Positions 23,299-32,353 of a stretch of DNA of 64,000 nt are shown in pieces; position 1 is the first letter of the stretch, and the number at the start of each line of letters is the position of its first letter. The position numbers were made by a program, and so were the translations under genes. Source of the DNA: Gordonia liuliyuniae (lineage in GTDB: Bacteria > Actinomycetota > Actinomycetes > Mycobacteriales > Mycobacteriaceae); the NCBI RefSeq assembly GCF_021739025.1, contig NZ_JAKKOT010000003.1, forward strand, positions 620,001 through 684,000. The letters are read 5' to 3'. The notes under the pieces are model-generated. The model saw only the letters and a list, made by a program, of their open reading frames with translations. It ran no database searches and was not told where the DNA came from.

Positions 23299-24930
23299 TC
23301 AGACGAGGTTCGGCACGGTGGGGTCCGTCGGCACCTCGATGACCGTCGGCCCCTTGCGTTCCCAGGCCTCAGCGAGCGCGGCGCGCACCTGTGCGGCGGT
23401 CTCGGCCACCACTCCTGCCGCGCCGTAACTCTGGGCCAGCAGTGCGGGTTTGAGCCCAGGCAGGTCGAGGCCGGGGACGTCGGGACTCTTTTCCAGCACC
23501 GCGAAAGCCTTGAGGATCCCGTACTCGCGGTTGTTTGGGACGACGACCACCAGCGGGAGCCGGTGTTGCGCGGCAGTGTAGAGTGCCTGCGAGGAGAACT
23601 GCAGCGAGCCGTCGCCGATCACGGCCAGCACGGGACGGTTCCGGCCGAGGTCCCGCTCGGCCAGTGCGATACCGACGGCCGCAGGCAGATCCCAGCCGAG
23701 AGCGCCGCTCGCCATCGCGAAATACGAGTCCGGCCGGGTGATCTCCCATTCAGCGTGCAAATCGGCGAGGTTCGAGGGCGACTCCTGCACGATCACCGTG
23801 TCCGCGGGCGCCGCGGCGCGCAGGACTCGGAAGAGCTGGCGCGGAGTGAGGGGGCCGTCGTCGGTCGGATCGGTGATCTCGGCCTCGGCGGGCGGGTGTG
23901 GGGCCAGACGGTGGGCCTGGGTGATCACGGTGGCCTGGGTTGTGCGGGCCGGGACCGTCGCGGTCAGCGCCTCGAGAGCGAGTCCGGCGTCGGCGACCAG
24001 GCTGTCGCCGACCGGCGCGCGGCCGGCCTCCGCCGGATCGTCGGTGATGTGCAGCAGTCGGGATCCCGCAGGAATGTATTCGCCGGGGATCCACGGGTAG
24101 TAGCGGAACACGGGTGCGCCGACGACCACGATGAGGTCGTGCCCGGTCAAACGTTGCGAGAGCAGGCCCTGCGCGAAAGGGAGGCCGCCCGCGTAGAGCG
24201 GATGGTCCTCGGGGAACGGCGGACGCTCGGACGACGGAGCAGCCCAGACCGGTGCGCCGAGCCGCTCGGCCAGTGCCACGGCCGGTCCCCACGCGTCGGC
24301 GCGGGCGATGTCGGAACCGAAGATCAACACCGGGTGGGCCGCGTCGGCTATCGCGGCAGCGAACTCGGCGAGACGCTCGGGGTCAGGACCGACGCGACGA
24401 CCGACGCTGCGGACAGCCGTGGGCACGGTGGCGGGTGCATCCCAATCGTCGAGGGGCAGCGACAGGAACACCGGCCCGGCGGGCGGCTGCAGCGCCACCG
24501 CGTACGCCCGCATGAACGCGGCGGGTACGTCCTGCGGCCGCTGCGGCTGGTACGACCACTTCACCCACGGCTGCGCCAGTACCTCCGGCTGCGGGTTGAC
24601 CAGCCACGGTTCGAGTAGCAGCATCTCCCGCGTCTGCTGGCCCGCGGTGACGATCAGCGGCGTCTTGTTCTGGGCGGAGGAGATCAAGGTGCCCATCGCG
24701 TTGCTGATCCCCGCCGCAGTGTGCACGTTGACCAGTGCCGGTCCGCGGGTGATCTGGGCGTAGCCGTCCGCGGCGGCGACGACGCTGGCCTCGTGCAGCC
24801 CGAGGACATACTGGAAGTCGCCCGGAAAGTTCTGCAGGAAAGTCTCTTCGGTCGATCCGGGATTGCCGAAGACAGTGGTCAAGCCCAACTCGCGTAGGAG
24901 GTCGAACGTCGCTTCACGTACGGTTCGCAC
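23299..24930 (-). CDS. mdlC: thiamine-diphosphate enzyme, benzoylformate decarboxylase type
   Basis: A protein of 543 residues from ATG 24930. The layout is Pyr domain (TTVFGNPGSTEETFL, catalytic Glu in GLHEASVVAAADGYA), central domain, and PP domain with the ThDP/Mg motif (AVIGDGSLQFSSQALYTAAQ). The closest family by eye is benzoylformate decarboxylase (EC 4.1.1.7), which gives benzaldehyde and CO2 in mandelate breakdown. No mandelate dehydrogenase is nearby, so the physiological 2-oxo acid may differ. It converges with ohyA. Confidence 0.85.
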   Translation of the reverse strand: MRTVREATFDLLRELGLTTVFGNPGSTEETFLQNFPGDFQYVLGLHEASVVAAADGYAQITRGPALVNVHTAAGISNAMGTLISSAQNKTPLIVTAGQQTREMLLLEPWLVNPQPEVLAQPWVKWSYQPQRPQDVPAAFMRAYAVALQPPAGPVFLSLPLDDWDAPATVPTAVRSVGRRVGPDPERLAEFAAAIADAAHPVLIFGSDIARADAWGPAVALAERLGAPVWAAPSSERPPFPEDHPLYAGGLPFAQGLLSQRLTGHDLIVVVGAPVFRYYPWIPGEYIPAGSRLLHITDDPAEAGRAPVGDSLVADAGLALEALTATVPARTTQATVITQAHRLAPHPPAEAEITDPTDDGPLTPRQLFRVLRAAAPADTVIVQESPSNLADLHAEWEITRPDSYFAMASGALGWDLPAAVGIALAERDLGRNRPVLAVIGDGSLQFSSQALYTAAQHRLPLVVVVPNNREYGILKAFAVLEKSPDVPGLDLPGLKPALLAQSYGAAGVVAETAAQVRAALAEAWERKGPTVIEVPTDPTVPNLV

Positions 24931-25185
24931 TGGCGCATCCCTCTCGGTCCATGGCGGCCCCGCCTGCCGATCGGGCGGGGAGGGTCCTCGATCGAGGAGA
25001 CGTTTTCCGCTGTCGCCGATCGTAAAGTGTCGCCGCTCGTCGGTGTGACCTTTTGTCCGTAATGACTGCCGCGGTCGTCCGCTGTCGTGGACGCGGCAGG
25101 TATCGAGCCGCTACTTCGGCGAGTTCCGTGTCGGCGACGGGTCGGAATGGGTGAGCTTCTCGAACCCGCGGGCACCGGCTCTCAT

Positions 25186-25533
25186 TCAGCGCTCCCTGCC
25201 TTGTCGGTCGCTCCGCCGACGGCGGGCGACGATCACGAGGACGGCGACAGCGCCGACGCCACCGGCCACGCCGAGGAGTGTGTTCTTATGCTCGACGGCC
25301 TGCTGTTTCACCTGGTCCGTTCGGACGGATGCTTCGTCGATCGCTCGCCGCCGGACATCGAGGCGATCGTGCAGCGCGTCGACAGTGTCGGCAAGTTCGG
25401 CACGCTGCTGTGCTGCGGGTTGCGGCGGCGCCGGGGTGTCGTCGACCGGTTCGATAGGGGAGGTGGTGGCCAGATCGGGATCGACGTCGTCGGTGGATCC
25501 CAGAATCGGGTCGTTGTTCGGGTCGGTGCTCAT
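25186..25533 (-). CDS. DUF3618-type protein
   Basis: A protein of 115 residues from ATG 25533. The motif ELADTVDALHDRLDVRRRA is characteristic of DUF3618, followed by a coiled stretch and one membrane segment (LLGVAGGVGAVAVLVIVA) with a basic tail. DUF3618 proteins usually pair with a phage_holin_3_6 (Holin-X) protein, as here: the stop of the upstream gene overlaps its start. The role is unknown, probably envelope-associated. The 255 bases to the next gene at 24931 show nothing clear. Confidence 0.75.
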   Translation of the reverse strand: MSTDPNNDPILGSTDDVDPDLATTSPIEPVDDTPAPPQPAAQQRAELADTVDALHDRLDVRRRAIDEASVRTDQVKQQAVEHKNTLLGVAGGVGAVAVLVIVARRRRSDRQGRER

Positions 25534-25778
25534 AGGTGCTCCTTCACGGTGGTGACATCCGAGCGAATGCTGTCGGCGGTGTTCTCCGGTACCGGTGGTG
25601 TCGCTGAGCGGGCGCGCATGGCGCCCACCCCTGCAGTCGCCGCGCCGACCACGACGAGCACGGCGCCGATGATCAGGGCGGCCAACCAGCCCGCCACGGC
25701 GGTGGCCAGACCCAGCACCGCCGCCGCGGTCAGTGCGCCGAGACCGAACAGAACGACCAGCAGTCCCGCCCCGGACAC
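25530..25778 (-). pseudogene. actinobacterial Holin-X family protein, N-terminally truncated
   Basis: The frame encodes the two membrane segments typical of the family (GLLVVLFGLGALTAAAVLGL, WLAALIIGAVLVVVGAATAG) and a short tail. The usual N-terminal helical domain is missing. Reading upstream in frame gives IGIGVG and then no start. An ATG with a typical family start (MTDTAS) lies at 25810 but in another frame, which fits a deletion that fused the start to the first membrane helix out of frame. A shortened protein from GTG 25778 is still possible. Confidence 0.55.
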
Positions 25779-25910
25779 TCCGACGCCGATACCGATGCGG
25801 TGTCGGTCATGACAGTGAGGTACCCGGTGCGCCGCTGCATAAACATCGCCGACGGTGCTGAGGGTGCATCCGACGATGGACCTCGCGACCGCATGACGCC
25901 GGGGTAGGTT

Positions 25911-27212
25911 GTGGAGGTGCGATCGCCGATTCCCGATTACCTCGCCGAAGCGCTGCTGTCCGTCGAGGCCGATCAGTCCGGGCAGACCGCCGACTACATT
26001 CCCGAACTCGCGTCAGCCGACCCCGATCGGCTCGCCGTCGCGATGTGCACCCACGACGGACGCCTCTACTCACAAGGCGACTGCGATCAGGCGTTCAGCA
26101 TCCAGTCGATCTCGAAGCCGTTCGTCTACGCGCTGGCGCTGGCCGACCGTGGCTTCGACGAAGTCCTGGAGAAAGTGAGCGTCGAACCGAGCGGCGACGC
26201 GTTCAACGAGATCTCGTTCGAGCCCGGTACCGGCCGACCGTTGAACCCGATGATCAACGCGGGAGCGATCGCCGCGCATACCCTCGCCGGTCCGCGCGGC
26301 GCGACCCCGACGGAGCGGACGTCCCGGATCATCCACGGTCTCAGCGCTTTCGCTGGACGACAACTGACGGTCGACAACGGAGTCTTCGAGTCCGAGATCA
26401 CCACCGCCTACCGCAACCGAGCCTTGGCGAACATGTTGCGCGCCAACGAGATCATCGGCGGCGAGCCGCTGGAGGCGGTGGTGGGCTACACCCGCCAGTG
26501 CTCGCTTCTAGTGACGGTCAAGGATCTGGCGATGATGGCTGCCACACTTGCGAACCGCGGCGTCAACCCGGTCACCGGTGCACCGGTCGTGCCCGCGCCC
26601 GTCGTCCGCCAGGTACTCAGCGTGATGGCCACCTGCGGCATGTACGACGGCGCCGGGGACTGGATGACACGCGTCGGCATCCCGGCCAAGAGTGGTGTCG
26701 CGGGCGGACTGATCGGTGCGTTGCCCGGTCAGGCGGGGATCGCGACGTTCTCGCCGCGACTGGACCAGCACGGCAACAGCGTGCGCGGTGTGGATCTGTT
26801 TCGCCGTTTCACATCGGATATGGGAATGCATCTGATGGAAGTTCCTCCGTCCGGCCCGTCCGTGGTGCGCGGACGCCGACTGCTCGGTGCCGGCAAGCAC
26901 GCGATACAGGTCGTGTCCCTACAGGGCAGCATCCGTTTCGCCGGCGCAGAACGTGTACTCCGTGAACTCGAGGACGAGCCGCTCACACAGAAGACAGTGG
27001 CGATCAGCTTGGTGCGTGTCACCACGGTTGGAGACGTCGCCCGCCGGATGCTTCTGGAAGCCGTCCGTCGACTGACTCTCGACGGGCACGACGTCTATCT
27101 CGTCGACCCAGACCGAGTGCTGCCCGATCCCGACCCCGGTGAGGGCGGGCGGGTGACCGTGGTCGCCAGCCGCGACGACATCATCGAACGACTGAAACGG
27201 TCCGCGACCTAG
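25911..27212 (+). CDS. glsA: glutaminase A with C-terminal regulatory domain
   Basis: A protein of 433 residues from GTG 25911 (GGGGTAGG upstream). The serine-lysine catalytic motif is SIQSISKPF, followed by NPMINAGAI, Tyr in VGYTRQCSL and the KSGVAGGLIG box, all typical of glutaminase (EC 3.5.1.2), which converts glutamine to glutamate and ammonia. Residues ~320-433 form an extra domain with STAS-like character (IQVVSLQGSIRFAGAERVLR), seen in longer bacterial glutaminases. The gene stands alone. Confidence 0.92.
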   Translation: MEVRSPIPDYLAEALLSVEADQSGQTADYIPELASADPDRLAVAMCTHDGRLYSQGDCDQAFSIQSISKPFVYALALADRGFDEVLEKVSVEPSGDAFNEISFEPGTGRPLNPMINAGAIAAHTLAGPRGATPTERTSRIIHGLSAFAGRQLTVDNGVFESEITTAYRNRALANMLRANEIIGGEPLEAVVGYTRQCSLLVTVKDLAMMAATLANRGVNPVTGAPVVPAPVVRQVLSVMATCGMYDGAGDWMTRVGIPAKSGVAGGLIGALPGQAGIATFSPRLDQHGNSVRGVDLFRRFTSDMGMHLMEVPPSGPSVVRGRRLLGAGKHAIQVVSLQGSIRFAGAERVLRELEDEPLTQKTVAISLVRVTTVGDVARRMLLEAVRRLTLDGHDVYLVDPDRVLPDPDPGEGGRVTVVASRDDIIERLKRSAT

Positions 27213-27232
27213 TGTCGCGTGTCGTGCGCGGT

Positions 27233-28090
27233 CTACAGATTCGAGTCGAGGGTCGGGAACCCCTCAGGCAGTTCGGCGGCCCCGGGGACGCCCTCGGCGG
27301 CCCGCAGGTCCTGATCGAGTCCCAAGGTGTAGGCGGTCATCGACAACGAGCCCGCTGCATAACCCTTGATCAGCGGCTGCAGCGGCTGATCGTCGGCGAG
27401 TCCCGCGATGTAGAGCATCGGCAGGAAGTGATCGGGGGTGGGCACCGCGGCCGAGAAGTCCGCGTGGGAATCGAGGGTGAGGACCTCGCTCGGTGTGTCC
27501 TGCAACAGCTCTCCGGCCGCGTCGTCGAATCGGTGCGCCCAGTCGAAGCCCGCGTCGGGTTGCGAGAAGTCGATCGCGCGGAGGTTGTGCACGATGTTGC
27601 CGCTGCCGATGATGAGCACGCCTTCCTCGCGCAGCGGAGCCAGTTTGCGGCCGATGTCCATGTGGTGGTCGAAATCCTTGAACGCGTTGAGCGACAACTG
27701 AACCACCGGAATCGAGGCATCCGGGAAAGCATGCCGCAGCACCGACCAGGTGCCGTGATCGATGCCCCAGCTGTCCACGTCCAGCCCGACCCAGGTCGGC
27801 TTCGCGACGTCGGCCACCAATTCGGCGATCTCCGGTGCGCCGGGCGACGGATACTCCACGTCGAAGAGCTCTTGGGGGAAACCGTAGAAGTCGTGGATCG
27901 TCCGGGGCAGTTGCATCGCGGTGACGGCGGTCGCGTTCGTGTACCAGTGCGCCGAGATCACCAGGATCGCGCGCGGGGTGGGCACCGCTGCCCCGAACGC
28001 CTTCCACGACTCGGTGTAGCGGTTGCGTTCCAGCGCGTTCATCGGGTTGCCGTGCCCGAGGAACGCTGCGGGCATCATCGTCGTCTCCAT
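27233..28090 (-). CDS. ygiD: 4,5-DOPA extradiol dioxygenase-like (LigB/YgiD) protein
   Basis: A protein of 285 residues from ATG 28090. Hallmarks are AFLGHGNPMNAL (metal-binding His near the N terminus), AILVISAHWYTN, DSWGIDHGTW, VVQLSLNAF and GSGNIVHNLRAID. The family are class III extradiol ring-cleavage dioxygenases acting on catechols such as DOPA. The physiological substrate is unclear. It lies just downstream of the TetR operon on the same strand, 187 bases away, with a large hairpin between. Confidence 0.88.
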   Translation of the reverse strand: METTMMPAAFLGHGNPMNALERNRYTESWKAFGAAVPTPRAILVISAHWYTNATAVTAMQLPRTIHDFYGFPQELFDVEYPSPGAPEIAELVADVAKPTWVGLDVDSWGIDHGTWSVLRHAFPDASIPVVQLSLNAFKDFDHHMDIGRKLAPLREEGVLIIGSGNIVHNLRAIDFSQPDAGFDWAHRFDDAAGELLQDTPSEVLTLDSHADFSAAVPTPDHFLPMLYIAGLADDQPLQPLIKGYAAGSLSMTAYTLGLDQDLRAAEGVPGAAELPEGFPTLDSNL

Positions 28091-28204
28091 CGTCCAGAAT
28101 CCTCCAGGGTAGAGAAGATCGTCTCCCCGTCGACGCTACGCGACCTACTCATTTCGATCCGGTAGGCCGAGCGGACCGGACAGAGAGGTCGCGGGATCCG
28201 AGCG

Positions 28205-28280
28205 TGACCTACTGTTCCCCGCTCAGCCTCGACATCGTTCCCTGGCCCGATGGTGGCGCTGAGCGGGGAACATTAGGTCA
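28205..28280. repeat. 23-bp inverted repeat spanning the TetR stop codon
   Basis: The left arm 28205-28227 and right arm 28258-28280 match over 23 bp with one mismatch (C against A at the eighth position), with a 30-base loop. The right arm includes the TetR stop codon. It may terminate the hydrolase-TetR transcript, or protect its 3' end; a T-run is absent. Confidence 0.65.
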
Positions 28281-28859
28281 GTTCCCGATGGGTGGTGCGA
28301 CGGCGGCGGACAGCAGCGCGGAGATCGCGTGCTGCAGTTCGTCTGGCGTCGGTGTCGGCAGTCCCTCGTGGCCGTGGATGTAGCCGATGCCCGCGTAGAC
28401 GAGCAGCCCGGCCAGCAGACGTGCCTGGCTCGGGCTCATCGCCAGCTCGCGCAGTGTGCGGTCGACGACGTCGAAGACTTCGCCGTCGATGCTCCGCACC
28501 GTCTCGGCGACCTTGTCGTTGCTGCGAGCCCAGTCGCGGATGGCGGTCTCCACGGTCAGATGGCTGTCGCTGATCAACATCGTCGACAGTGCGATGAGCC
28601 GGGCATCGGCAGGCATCTCGGTGAGCTCGTGGAGTTCGGCAATCCTCAGCCGGTTGATCTCCTGCCACCGCACCGCCATCGCCTCCCACAGTGCGTCGAG
28701 ATCTTTGAAGTGCCAGTAGAAGCTGCCCTTGGTGACGCCGAGCTCCTCGCACAGCTGGCTGATCTTGACTCCGCGCACCCCCTCGGACGTGATCAGTGCG
28801 AGTGCGGCGTCGACCCAGTCGGTGGCGGTGAGGCGAGGTGAGCGGCGCGACTTCCTCAT
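28278..28859 (-). CDS. TetR-family transcriptional regulator
   Basis: A protein of 193 residues; ATG 28859 overlaps the hydrolase stop (ATGA). The N-terminal helix-turn-helix reads VKISQLCEELGVTKGSFYWH, a classic TetR recognition helix, followed by an all-helical ligand domain. It is the distal gene of the hydrolase-TetR operon. The perfect palindrome at 29726-29740, between this operon and the multicopper oxidase, is the likely operator, giving autoregulation and control of the oxidase; this is inference. Confidence 0.88.
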   Translation of the reverse strand: MRKSRRSPRLTATDWVDAALALITSEGVRGVKISQLCEELGVTKGSFYWHFKDLDALWEAMAVRWQEINRLRIAELHELTEMPADARLIALSTMLISDSHLTVETAIRDWARSNDKVAETVRSIDGEVFDVVDRTLRELAMSPSQARLLAGLLVYAGIGYIHGHEGLPTPTPDELQHAISALLSAAVAPPIGN

Positions 28860-29716
28860 CGGTCGGTGGACCCTCCTACGGCGTGGCGGACGACGTTCGC
28901 CACCGAGGGCTCCGACAACAGCGCGAAGTGGTGTGTCACGTGCCGGGTGCGCGCCGGGTCGAGGATCCGATTGTCCATGCCCGGCAGAGCTGCCGACAAC
29001 GGATCACTCACCAGACCGTCGATGGGCGAGATGACGTTAGTGTATCGGACCCCGTGAGATGGAAGGCCTGCTCGCCGTAAGGAAACCAGCAGATCCGAAC
29101 CGCGGACCAACTCTCGACAGCCTTCGCACCACGGGTCGATGAGTGGCTTCTCCAAGCGCAGGACCGCGTCATAGGTGCCGAGACGTCTGCTGATGTCCTC
29201 GGTGTCGCCGAGGAATCCGACGTTGGTGCCGCGCCACATCGGCCCGATCGCGACGATCCCGGTGATCGGCTTCGGGACGGTCTGGGTCTGCACGACGCGC
29301 TGTGCGACGAGTGCGCCGGCACCGTGCGCAACCACCGTCCAACCCTCGGCCTCGGTGCGCTGCTCTGCGCGCATGAGGCCGGCGACCTGCGTCGCACTGT
29401 CGTCGATCGCGGCGAATCCGGCCACCGGCGCTCCGCCCGCGTCGACCACGGCGTCAGTGAGTCGGGTGCGGCCGTAGTCGGCGACGAACGAACACTGCTC
29501 CGGGGCGCCGACGGTGTCGGCGAAGTCGGCCATCTCGGCGGCGGTGCCTGCCATGTCGTGCAGGTACACGTACTGCTGCGGACACCTGACGGCCGGAGCC
29601 GCCTGCGCCTGCGTCGGTGTGACAGCTAGTGCAGCGAGGGTCGCGACAGCAGTGAGGGCCGCAACGGCCGCTGTGACCAGCGGTGACGCGGGGGAGAGAG
29701 GAGGGCGACGAGTCAT
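28856..29716 (-). CDS. secreted alpha/beta-hydrolase-like protein without the nucleophile serine
   Basis: About 286 residues from ATG 29716. A long signal peptide (LVTAAVAALTAVATLAALAV, ending QAQAAP) is followed by a lipase-like fold (YVYLHDMAGTAAEM, GWTVVAHGAGALVAQRV, GIVAIGPMWRGTNVGF). At the nucleophile elbow the usual GHSxGG is AHGAGA, so the catalytic serine is glycine. It may be a non-catalytic binding protein. Four cysteines are present, two in PWCEGCREL. It is the first gene of the operon with TetR and its start lies next to the palindrome. Confidence 0.7.
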   Translation of the reverse strand: MTRRPPLSPASPLVTAAVAALTAVATLAALAVTPTQAQAAPAVRCPQQYVYLHDMAGTAAEMADFADTVGAPEQCSFVADYGRTRLTDAVVDAGGAPVAGFAAIDDSATQVAGLMRAEQRTEAEGWTVVAHGAGALVAQRVVQTQTVPKPITGIVAIGPMWRGTNVGFLGDTEDISRRLGTYDAVLRLEKPLIDPWCEGCRELVRGSDLLVSLRRAGLPSHGVRYTNVISPIDGLVSDPLSAALPGMDNRILDPARTRHVTHHFALLSEPSVANVVRHAVGGSTDR

Positions 29717-29725
29717 AGTTAACAA

Positions 29726-29740
29726 ACCATACCGTATGGT
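29726..29740. promoter_or_regulatory. TetR-type operator between hydrolase operon and multicopper oxidase
   Basis: ACCATAC-C-GTATGGT is a perfect 7-bp inverted repeat around one base. It lies 9 bases before the hydrolase start and 43 bases before the oxidase start, so a dimer bound here would cover both promoters. The TetR gene is the second gene of the left operon. Confidence 0.75.
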
Positions 29741-29782
29741 ACTGTGCTGTTCGTCTCAATAGCAGCCGAGTGAGGGAACCGA

Positions 29783-31648
29783 GTGGGCGCAAGGGTCAAC
29801 CGTCGTGAATTTCTGCTGGGGGCTGCGGCAGCGGCCGCCTCGGGCGTGCTGTCGAGTCGGCTCGGCGGCGGTGCCGCAAGCGCTGATCCGGTGTCGGACA
29901 TCAAGTGGCCTACGATCTTCCATTCGCCGCCGATGGCGAAGTACGTGGACGACCTCTCCGTGCCGAGCACCATCACGTCGTCCCCGTCGGAGCCGATCGA
30001 GATCGTCGCCCGCACCACCAGCAGCCGCTTCCATCGGCATCAGCCGAAGGTGCCGACGATGGCCTACAACGACGAGTCGTACCTCGGACCGACCATCGAG
30101 GCGCACGTCGGTGAGCAGACGACCATCGAGTACCGCAGCGAACTCGGCAAGCACATCTTCGCCGCAGACCTGGACACCTCGCTGCACGGCGTCACCGCCA
30201 AGTACCGGGACACCCCGGTCACCTCCATGCATCTGCACGGCGGTGCGACCCCGCCCGAGTTCGACGGCAACCCGGAACGATTGATGCTGCCGCACCACGG
30301 AACGTCGCTGTTCAAGTTTCCGAACCGGCAGGAGGCCGGCCACCTCTGGTACCACGACCACGCGATGGCGATCACCCGCGCCAACGTGTACGCGGGCCTG
30401 GCCGGCATGTACTTTCTGCGCGACGACTATGACACCGGAACGTCGACGAATCCACTCGGCCTGCCGGCAGGCGAGCACGAGGTTCCGCTGATCTTGCAGG
30501 AGAAGATCTTCCGCGACGACGGCCACCAGTCGCTGCGGTCGACCCCCGTCGTTCCGGAGGGGCTGTGGGAGGGCGGCGCGGTCGGCGACCGCGGTCTCGT
30601 CAACGGCAAGGTGTGGCCGAAGACGACCGTGGACCGAGGTCTGTACCGATTCCGGCTCATCAACGCGGCGTCGTACTCGGTGTGGAATCTGTTCTTCTCC
30701 AACCGAATGCCCTTCTGGGTGATCGGAAACGAGGGCGGCCTGCTCAACGCGCCGGTCCGGACTCGGTCGATCAAGGCGGCTCCCGCCGAACGCTTCGACC
30801 TGCTGGTCGACTTCAGCGCCCTCGCGCCGGGGGAGACCGTCGACCTGTGCAACGACATGGCTCCGCCTTTCCAGGCCGCGGTCCTCGGCGAGGTCGCCAT
30901 GCCGCGCTTCTGTCGATTCATCGCGGGCGCGGGTCGAGGCGATCGACGCGGGGTGCCGAGCCGCCTGCGCGGCGCAGCGCGTCAACCCGATCGCCTTCCG
31001 CCGATCGCCAAGCCGCAGAAGGTCCGACGAGTCTCGGTGTCCCAGCCCTACGAGCTGCGGGTGCCGCCCGCGATCATGTCGCTGAACAATCTGCGTTACG
31101 CGGATCCGCAGATCGAGAAGCCGAGGCAGGGGACCACCGAGCGTTGGGACATCGTCAACATCACGCCCGACCCGCACCCGATCCATCTGCACCTGGTGAT
31201 GTTCCGGATCCTGGGCCGCCGACCGCTGCGCACCGTCGACTACCAGGCCGCCCATCCACAGCCGCCGATCGGCACCAGGTGGGCTCCCGATCCGAGCGGC
31301 TTCTACGCCGGACCGATGCGCTCTCCCTCGGCGTGGGAGGCCGGATGGAAGGACACTGTGCTCGCTCCCGGCGGACACGTCACCTCGATCATCGTGCGGT
31401 TCCCGACAGCCGACGAACTCGACTTCGATCCTGACGCGATCTTCTCGTCAGATCCGACCCAGAACTGGACCCGTCCGTCGCACGGGCACGCGGTGACACC
31501 GTCGCCGTCCTCGATGCACGGCCGCCACGCGGGCGCCACCCCCGCGCACGGCATGGTCACCAAAGACCTGCAGGGATACGTCTGGCACTGCCACATTCTC
31601 GACCACGAGGATCACGACATGATGCTGCGGTACCGGGTGGTCCCATGA
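29783..31648 (+). CDS. Tat-exported multicopper oxidase
   Basis: A protein of 621 residues from GTG 29783 (GAGGGA upstream). The twin-arginine signal is NRREFLLGAAAAAAS. All copper motifs are present: HLHGG (~148), WYHDHAM (~187), HPIHLHLVMF (~470) and HCHILDHEDHDMM near the C terminus, so type 1, 2 and 3 copper sites look intact. The closest types are bilirubin oxidase/phenoxazinone synthase/CotA-like oxidases. It oxidises phenolics or metals with O2 outside the membrane. It is controlled in all likelihood by the upstream palindrome. 31649-31841 downstream has only decayed sequence, including a 15-base tandem duplication at 31793-31822. Confidence 0.9.
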   Translation: MGARVNRREFLLGAAAAAASGVLSSRLGGGAASADPVSDIKWPTIFHSPPMAKYVDDLSVPSTITSSPSEPIEIVARTTSSRFHRHQPKVPTMAYNDESYLGPTIEAHVGEQTTIEYRSELGKHIFAADLDTSLHGVTAKYRDTPVTSMHLHGGATPPEFDGNPERLMLPHHGTSLFKFPNRQEAGHLWYHDHAMAITRANVYAGLAGMYFLRDDYDTGTSTNPLGLPAGEHEVPLILQEKIFRDDGHQSLRSTPVVPEGLWEGGAVGDRGLVNGKVWPKTTVDRGLYRFRLINAASYSVWNLFFSNRMPFWVIGNEGGLLNAPVRTRSIKAAPAERFDLLVDFSALAPGETVDLCNDMAPPFQAAVLGEVAMPRFCRFIAGAGRGDRRGVPSRLRGAARQPDRLPPIAKPQKVRRVSVSQPYELRVPPAIMSLNNLRYADPQIEKPRQGTTERWDIVNITPDPHPIHLHLVMFRILGRRPLRTVDYQAAHPQPPIGTRWAPDPSGFYAGPMRSPSAWEAGWKDTVLAPGGHVTSIIVRFPTADELDFDPDAIFSSDPTQNWTRPSHGHAVTPSPSSMHGRHAGATPAHGMVTKDLQGYVWHCHILDHEDHDMMLRYRVVP

Positions 31649-31841
31649 CGGCGGCGACCGCCGCGAAAGCTCTGCTCTCCGCCGCGATCACGCCTCTTCT
31701 GGTTCGTCGGGCGGAGCCGGTCATCAGTGTTCTCGGGTGTGTCATGGCTACGCGTCATGGGGCCTCATCGTGGCGGGTCGTCTCGGTGTCAACGAATCGC
31801 CAAGGATCGAATCGCCAAGGATCGAGTACGGCGGTATCGAC

Positions 31842-32306
31842 ATGACCGTACAGGACGCGAGTTCACTCGACGATCAGCACGCGGTGAAGCGGCCGACACC
31901 CACCGCGTCGCGGGCGGCGAGACCCTGGAGACGTCGCGCTTCTGGATCGACGTCTCCGAACCCGGTGGCCTGCTCACACCTGGCAGCAGGGGGCGCGCCA
32001 CCGCGATGCTGGTGCGCGTCATGCACGTATCGGTGCGCCGACGCGTCGCCGACCACCCGCAAGGAGATCTACGCCCTCATCCACTTCCAGCGGTACATGG
32101 GCCACATCGTCGGCGTGCGCAACAGCTGGTATCCCGAAACCATCGCCGACAGCCTGCGGGAACGCTACAACGCAGCGATCTACGCGACCTACGCGAGGCT
32201 GTTCATGTTCCCGCGGACCTACGCCAAACACGACATGCCCAACGCGCTGCCCGGCCTCCTGTGGGTCGTTGCCCGGTTCCCGGCCGTCGCCGCACTGCGT
32301 CGTTGA
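31842..32306 (+). pseudogene. MpaB/DUF2236 oxygenase-like gene, frameshifted and deleted
   Basis: Pieces of one family are scattered over two frames. In frame two, ETSRFWIDVSEPGGLL and RATAMLVRVMHVSVRRRV match the N-terminal part of DUF2236 proteins (relatives of latex clearing protein and MpaB). After ~32058 the match continues in the frame of ATG 31842 (KEIYALIHFQRYMGHIVGVR, RLFMFPRTYAKHDM). The middle of the domain, ~60 residues in normal members, is missing. The gene is not functional as read. Confidence 0.65.
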
Positions 32307-32353
32307 CCGACCCAGATTTCGCTCACCCACCAACACTCCAGAAGGAGACACCG

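Noticed and set aside
31727..32353. N-terminal extension of the aldehyde dehydrogenase frame
   Set aside because: This part is the pseudogene of a DUF2236 protein that happens to be in frame; ATG 32354 has a good ribosome binding site.
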